Shown here piece after piece: positions 22,890 through 26,926 of a stretch of DNA of 26,926 nucleotides. The notes under the pieces were generated by a model, which saw nothing but the letters and a program-made list of their open reading frames with translations, made no database searches and had not been told where the DNA came from. The stretch comes from CAZWCX01 sp964632945 (lineage in GTDB: Bacteria > Planctomycetota > MHYJ01 > WSZJ01 > CAZWCX01): assembly GCA_964632945.1 (NCBI GenBank), contig CAZWCX010000102.1, positions 1 through 26,926 of the forward strand. The letters are read 5' to 3'. Each line of letters begins with the position of its first letter. The first letter of the stretch is position 1. The translations under genes and the position numbers were made by a program.

Positions 22890-24179
22890 CTACTTCCGGA
22901 CCGGGATGCGGAAGAACCAGACGCTCGCGCGCCCCGTCGCCTGCGTCGGTCCCTCGAGTCGGTCGGTGAAGGTGCCGACGACGAATCCCTCCGACGTCGG
23001 TTGCCGGGCCCCGCCGACGGCGTAGGGGAAGACGAGGGCCGCACCCGCCTCCGAGCGGGCGACGATCCGCCAGGTCGTGCCCCCGTCTTCGCTCCGGGAG
23101 CAGGCGATCCGCCCGCGGCCGCTGGAAACATAATAGAGCGAATCGGCGTCCTGCACCAGGAACCCGTCCAGCCCGCAAGATCCGGACATCCCCTCGCCGA
23201 GTCCGCTTCGCGATTCGACCGCGCCGGTCTCCAAGGCAAGGACCTTGTGGCGCGGCCGCGCGTCGTCGAGGTATCGATAGAAGCCGGCCACGTCGTCGAT
23301 GTGCCGGCTGGCAAGATAGACGAAGTGCGCCTCGCGCCGGCGCACCAGGAAGCCGGCGAGCCAGGTCTGCAGGCCGTGCTCCTCCGGCGTGGTGATCTCG
23401 TCGGTGCGGGCGGGGTCATCCGCGGGGATGGGAAGAGCGGATCCCGCCGCCGCGGCCGGGCGCCAGCGATCCCCTCCGTCCGTCGAGACCAGGTGATGGA
23501 TGCTCCAGTAGTGCCAGCGATCGCGAACCGAGGTCGTCCAGGCGAGGTGCAAGGAACCATCCGCGCCGAGGGCCAGGTGCGGATACTGAAGGACGGCCTG
23601 CGCGCCGGGGGCCAGGAGGGCGCGCCGGGCCAGGAGCTCCAGGTCGGCATTCAAGGTCAGGAAGGTTCCGTCCCCCGAGGCGTAGTGGAGCCGCCGTCGT
23701 CGGGGGTCCCAGACCATCGAGAACTTGCCGCCTCCGACGCCGGGCACCGCGCGGGTCGTGGGATCGCGGAAGTCCCGCTCGGGGGCGAAGCGCAGGAAGA
23801 GCGCCTGATTCTCCTTGAAGTCCGTGTGACCCACGAACACGTTTCCGGCTTCGTCCGTCTCCACGCAAGGCGGGTTGGTGGCGTGCACCGCCTCGTGCAC
23901 GATTCCGAACTCCGACTCCCCGGGCCGGCACCGCATCAATCGCCATTGCTGGCGGAGGAAGGGCTCATCCCGGCTTTTCAGGTAGGTGAAGAACACGCCG
24001 CACGACGTCGAAGCGACCTTCTGGTTGAAACTCTGGAATGTCCCGTACGGCGTGGCGTCGGGATCGATCCGGCGCAATTCGATCGGCGCCACATCCCCGG
24101 CGAATCCGCGGGGAGCCAGGGTCGCCGCGAGGGCCAGGACCGTCAGGATGGGCAGGATCCGGGGGAAGGGGAACCGCAT
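22890..24179 (-). CDS. Secreted BNR/sialidase-like beta-propeller protein
   Basis: The 429-residue protein starts with a signal peptide (about 1-28, ILPILTVLALAATLAPRGFA). The mature part shows repeated blade-like segments: FVGHTDFKENQALFLRFAP, SLHLAWTTSVRDRWHYWSIH, VSTDGGDRWRPA (near 240-250), AHFVYLASRHIDDV and CSRSEDGGTTWRIVA. The S-x-D-G-G-x-x-W motifs are Asp boxes of BNR repeats, as in sialidase-like propellers. The catalytic Arg triad of true sialidases is not evident, so glycan binding or scaffolding is as likely as hydrolysis. It is the first gene of the polysaccharide export operon, with GGAG nine bases before its ATG and a promoter about 37 bases further upstream. Confidence 0.75.
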   Translation of the reverse strand: MRFPFPRILPILTVLALAATLAPRGFAGDVAPIELRRIDPDATPYGTFQSFNQKVASTSCGVFFTYLKSRDEPFLRQQWRLMRCRPGESEFGIVHEAVHATNPPCVETDEAGNVFVGHTDFKENQALFLRFAPERDFRDPTTRAVPGVGGGKFSMVWDPRRRRLHYASGDGTFLTLNADLELLARRALLAPGAQAVLQYPHLALGADGSLHLAWTTSVRDRWHYWSIHHLVSTDGGDRWRPAAAAGSALPIPADDPARTDEITTPEEHGLQTWLAGFLVRRREAHFVYLASRHIDDVAGFYRYLDDARPRHKVLALETGAVESRSGLGEGMSGSCGLDGFLVQDADSLYYVSSGRGRIACSRSEDGGTTWRIVARSEAGAALVFPYAVGGARQPTSEGFVVGTFTDRLEGPTQATGRASVWFFRIPVRK

Positions 24180-24215
24180 CGCCGTTGTCTCCGTCGCCTG
24201 CGTTGCGCACGGCGA

Positions 24216-24245
24216 ACTGTACTTCCTGCGGATGCGTCCGGTCAA
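24216..24245 (-). promoter_or_regulatory. Promoter of the polysaccharide export operon
   Basis: On the minus strand, TTGACC at 24245-24240 and TACAGT at 24221-24216 are 18 bp apart. Transcription near 24209 leaves about 30 bases before ATG 24179, including GGAG. All four minus-strand genes to 18196 could be read from it. Confidence 0.5.
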
Positions 24246-24373
24246 TCGCCCCGGCAACGCTGCCGGCACTCCGCGTGGATCGAGTTGGGCGGAGCCCGCC
24301 GGCGGGGAGAGGCGGATCCGGTGGTCGCGACTGCCGCGCCGGCGCGCCCCTGGATCACGGAGGCCGATCCGGC

Positions 24374-24388
24374 ACGCCGAACCGGCGT
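24374..24388 (-). terminator. Possible terminator hairpin of the Mrp operon
   Basis: ACGCCG 24374-24379 pairs with CGGCGT 24383-24388 around a 3-base loop. It lies about 75 bases past the mrpG stop and upstream of the next minus-strand promoter. There is no T-run. The rest of the 281-base gap holds no gene. Confidence 0.25.
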
Positions 24389-24460
24389 CGCAGACGCGCG
24401 GACGCCGCCGGTCCATGCGGCGGCGCTCCGGTCCTGGCGGCGGTTCCCCGGCCGCGCGGG

Positions 24461-24856
24461 TCAGGCCGGTCCCGCGGGCGGGGACACGGCGGAGCCGGAC
24501 CCCGTGTCGTGGTGCGGCGCAACGCCCGCGTCGGCGTCGATCCCGCGCATCTCGTCCACCACGCTCTTCTCCCACAGCGGCACGCCGGCGGCGTAGGCCG
24601 CCCGGCCGATGCGGTGGGCCGCCACCGGGGCGGTCAGGAAGAAGAACCCGATCACCAGCATGGCCCGCGTGGAGAAGCCCAGGTCGCCGAAGTAGACGAT
24701 GGCAGCCGCCATGAGGCAGGCCTTGCCGAGCGTACCCGCCTTGGCCGCCGCTTGCATGCGGGTGTAGAGGTCGGGCATGCGCCAGACCCCGAGCGCCGCC
24801 AGGAACATGAACCCGGAGCCCACCACCAGCAGCAATGCGGTGAACAACTCCCTCAT
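24461..24856 (-). CDS. mrpG: Mrp/Mnh cation:proton antiporter subunit G
   Basis: The 131-residue protein has three hydrophobic segments (about 4-25, 43-58, 63-83) and the MnhG/PhaG family pattern FMFLAALGVWRMPDLYTRMQAAAKAGTLG, followed by LVIGFFFLTAPVAAHRIGRAAY. The family is a small membrane subunit of the multisubunit Mrp complex that exchanges Na+ or K+ for protons at the inner membrane. It has a 30-residue polar tail (residues 100-131) beyond the usual core. The ATG overlaps the mrpF stop as ATGA. It is the last gene of the operon. Confidence 0.93.
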   Translation of the reverse strand: MRELFTALLLVVGSGFMFLAALGVWRMPDLYTRMQAAAKAGTLGKACLMAAAIVYFGDLGFSTRAMLVIGFFFLTAPVAAHRIGRAAYAAGVPLWEKSVVDEMRGIDADAGVAPHHDTGSGSAVSPPAGPA

Positions 24857-25131
24857 CGCCCGGCCTCCCGCCGGATGAATCCGGCGAAGGCGACCGTGCC
24901 GAGGAAGGACACGAGCGCCAGCACGATCGCCGCGCGCAGCAACAGGTGTTCCCCAGAGGCCAGCGTGGTCACCGCGATGTAACCGATCGCCAGCGTGGAA
25001 ATCAGGTCGAGCGCCACCACGCGGTCGGGGAGGCTCGGACCGCGCAGCAATCGCGCCAGGGCCACGGCCATGGCAAGCGTGATCAGCACGAAGGCGACGG
25101 TCACCGCCCCGGCCAGGACCTGCGTCATCAT
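24853..25131 (-). CDS. mrpF: Mrp/Mnh cation:proton antiporter subunit F
   Basis: The 92-residue protein has three transmembrane helices and the MnhF motif RLLRGPSLPDRVVALDLIST in the first cytoplasmic loop, whose Asp residues are characteristic of this subunit. Start ATG 25131 overlaps the mrpE stop as ATGA, like the other junctions of the operon. A second ATG directly after it (25128) would shorten the protein by one residue and cannot be excluded. The length is normal for the family. Confidence 0.92.
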   Translation of the reverse strand: MMTQVLAGAVTVAFVLITLAMAVALARLLRGPSLPDRVVALDLISTLAIGYIAVTTLASGEHLLLRAAIVLALVSFLGTVAFAGFIRREAGR

Positions 25132-25601
25132 CGCATCACCTCCAGCAGGCGTCGTTCCAGGCCTTCCTTGATCTCCCGCCGCACCGCATCCGGATCCGCG
25201 GCGAACATCGCGTGCACGTACATCGTGCGGCGGTCGGCGGAGATGTCGAGCGCCAGGGTACCGGGGGTCAGCGTGACGAAGTTGGCCAGCAGCGTGATCT
25301 CGGCTTCCGTCCGCGCGTCCAGCGGCACGGCGACGATCCCCGGATGCGACCGATGGGTGGGGGTGATCACGTCCCAGGCCACCCGCAGGTTGCACTGGAC
25401 GATCTCCCCGATGAAATAGGCCAGGAAGCGCAGGGCCTGCGGTACGCGCCGGAAGTAGGAGGATGGCGCCCGCGGAGGTTCCAGGAAGCGGAGCACGGCG
25501 AAGCCCAGCACGAGGCCGGCGATCACGTTGACGGCGTGCATGCCGCCGGACATGGCCGCCCAGACCAGGGCCAGCAACACATTCTGGAGGAGCAGTTTCA
25601 T
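25128..25601 (-). CDS. mrpE: Mrp/Mnh cation:proton antiporter subunit E
   Basis: The 157-residue protein has hydrophobic segments in its first half and a soluble C-terminal domain. Family marks include FIGEIVQCNLRVAWDVITP (about 63-81), then LANFVTLTPGTLALDIS (about 105-121) and YVHAMFA. MrpE is a required subunit of the antiporter complex, probably structural or for assembly. ATG 25601 overlaps the mrpD stop as ATGA, and its own stop overlaps the mrpF start. Confidence 0.93.
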   Translation of the reverse strand: MKLLLQNVLLALVWAAMSGGMHAVNVIAGLVLGFAVLRFLEPPRAPSSYFRRVPQALRFLAYFIGEIVQCNLRVAWDVITPTHRSHPGIVAVPLDARTEAEITLLANFVTLTPGTLALDISADRRTMYVHAMFAADPDAVRREIKEGLERRLLEVMR

Positions 25602-26926
25602 CGCGGTCCTCCCAAGACGGCATCCAGGTACGCCTGCGAGTCGAACATCTGCGCGGCCGCGGCGCGCGCGAAGGCGAACACGGTTTCCGCCCCCGCGCCC
25701 ATGCCCACCGAGACCAGGACGAGGATCGCGGCGGCCGCGACCGCCGGGACCACGGGCCGGCCCGGCGCGGCCGGCGTCGGAGCGGTCTTCCAGAACGCCT
25801 CGTTCCAGATCTTGATCATGGAGTAGAGGGTGAGCAGGCTGACCCCCAGGGCCACCGCCGTTGCCCGGTAGGCCTGGGCGCCGAACCCTGCCTGCACGAG
25901 TGCGAGCTTGGCGAAGAACCCCGAGAAGGGCGGCACCCCGGCCAGGGCGCAAGCCGGCACGAAGAAGAGCAGCGCGAGTCCCGGCGCGCTCCCGTACAGC
26001 CCGCCCAGCTCCGCCAGGCGCCCCGTGCCGCATCGCCGCTCGACGATCCCCCCGACCAGGAACAAGGCCGTCTTCACCACGATGTGGTGCACGATGTAGA
26101 AGACGGCGCCGGCCAGCCCGGCCTCGGTGCGCAGCGCCAGACCGAAGATCATGTAGCCGATCTGGCTGACGATGTGGAACGACAGGATCCGGCGGATCTC
26201 CGTCTGCACCATCGCGCCCAGCACGCCCGACACCATGGTACACACCGCGATGCCCATGAGCAGCGGGTCCACGAACTCGGGGTCGTGAACGAACAGGAGC
26301 GTGAAGACGCGCACCAGCGAGTAGACGCCCACCTTCGTCAGGAGACCCGCCAGCAGGGCCGAGACGACCGGGTGCGGCGTGTGATAGGACGCCGGCAGCC
26401 AGAAGAACAGCGGGAACAGGGCCGCTTTGATCCCGAAGGCGGCGAGGAACAGCATCGCCACGACCGTCGCCGGCGCACCGCCCGACACCTCCGGAAGCTT
26501 GCGCGCCAGATCGGCCAGGTTCACGGTCCCGGCCAGACCATACAGCAGACCGATCGCCACGAGAAAGAACGCCGACGACAGCAAATTCAGGGTGACGTAC
26601 TTCACCGCCCCCTCGATCTCGGGCCGCTCCCCCCCCTGGGCCAGAAGCACGAACGAGGCGATCAGCATCACCTCGAACCAGACGTAGAGGTTGAACAGGT
26701 CCCCCGTGAGGAAGGCCCCGCACACGCCCATGAGCAGGATGTGGACCAGCGGGTGGAAGCCGTAGGTCTCGCGCCTCCCGTCGAGGGTGGCGACCGCGGT
26801 GATGCCGGTGCACAGACCGAGCAGCGCCGCGACGGCGGCGAGCACCGCGCCCAACCGGTCGGCGACCAGTACGATGCCGAACGGGGGGAGCCAGTCCCCG
26901 ATGCGCGCCACGAGGATTTCGCCTCC
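25598..26926 (-). CDS. mrpD: Mrp/Mnh cation:proton antiporter subunit D (5' end beyond window)
   Basis: The 442 visible residues belong to the proton-translocating subunit related to NuoL/M/N of complex I. Characteristic segments are PPFGIVLVADRLGA, AFGIKAALFPLFFWLPASYHTPHPVVSALLAGLLTK split by a membrane helix boundary, and the His-bearing FYIVHHIVVKTALFLVGG. Lysines within the membrane (in FGIKAALF and LLTKVGVY) are the expected proton-path residues. The frame is open to the right edge. A GTG at 26911 could be mistaken for the start, but the family normally has about 50 further N-terminal residues, including the first helix, so the gene is cut by the window end. mrpA, B and C would be expected just outside. 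Confidence 0.93.
   Translation of the reverse strand, partial: GGEILVARIGDWLPPFGIVLVADRLGAVLAAVAALLGLCTGITAVATLDGRRETYGFHPLVHILLMGVCGAFLTGDLFNLYVWFEVMLIASFVLLAQGGERPEIEGAVKYVTLNLLSSAFFLVAIGLLYGLAGTVNLADLARKLPEVSGGAPATVVAMLFLAAFGIKAALFPLFFWLPASYHTPHPVVSALLAGLLTKVGVYSLVRVFTLLFVHDPEFVDPLLMGIAVCTMVSGVLGAMVQTEIRRILSFHIVSQIGYMIFGLALRTEAGLAGAVFYIVHHIVVKTALFLVGGIVERRCGTGRLAELGGLYGSAPGLALLFFVPACALAGVPPFSGFFAKLALVQAGFGAQAYRATAVALGVSLLTLYSMIKIWNEAFWKTAPTPAAPGRPVVPAVAAAAILVLVSVGMGAGAETVFAFARAAAAQMFDSQAYLDAVLGGPR

Noticed and set aside
24335..24346. 12-bp palindrome CGCGCCGGCGCG
   Set aside because: It has no loop or flanking signals and is expected by chance in DNA this rich in G and C.
26909..26911. 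GTG as the true start of mrpD
   Set aside because: The frame stays open to the window edge and the family normally has about 50 more N-terminal residues.

Overview
The window is about 27 kb of very GC-rich bacterial DNA with strong G/C at third codon positions, so most long open frames are antisense or off-frame shadows. Several genes suggest a Planctomycetota or similar environmental lineage: a PknB-type kinase with a DWG motif and an extracytoplasmic Cache sensor, a secreted redoxin/cytochrome c/copper-monooxygenase/EF-hand fusion, and a radical SAM protein with a C-terminal selenocysteine tail. This assignment is an inference from gene types; no rRNA is present to settle it.

Layout. 1-1371: the 3' end of an unknown gene, then a Y1 (IS200-like, REP-associated) transposase with a promoter abutting its start codon and a large imperfect hairpin just after its stop. 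1881-6555: the sensor kinase and the secreted multidomain copper/heme protein. 6698-12488: an M20-type peptidase, a TPR-CPBP membrane protease, and an ABC exporter (ATPase plus a double-length permease), tightly spaced on the + strand. 12513-13876 (minus): an orphan ParA-type ATPase and a small membrane protein. 14033-17771 (+): a PPP-type metallophosphoesterase translationally coupled to a DUF169 protein, a radical SAM protein, and an Nfu-type Fe-S carrier with its own promoter.

The most notable object is the radical SAM gene. A conventional reading ends at a TGA at 16843-16845, but the frame continues with codons for A-E-P and stops at 16924-16926. The residues ...WF-C-[TGA]-A-E-P match the signature tail of the CUAEP/CCAEP radical SAM (seleno)protein family, so the TGA is best read as selenocysteine. 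A small hairpin with a GU-containing loop lies at the distance expected for a bacterial SECIS.

18196-24179 (minus): a four-gene polysaccharide export operon, transcribed in the order secreted beta-propeller-like protein, Wzt-type ATPase with carbohydrate-binding C-terminus, methyltransferase-glycosyltransferase fusion, and Wzm-type permease. A good promoter lies at 24216-24245. 24461-26926 (minus): the distal part of an Mrp/Mnh cation/proton antiporter operon (mrpD partial, E, F, G), every junction an ATGA overlap. No tRNA, rRNA or CRISPR was seen.
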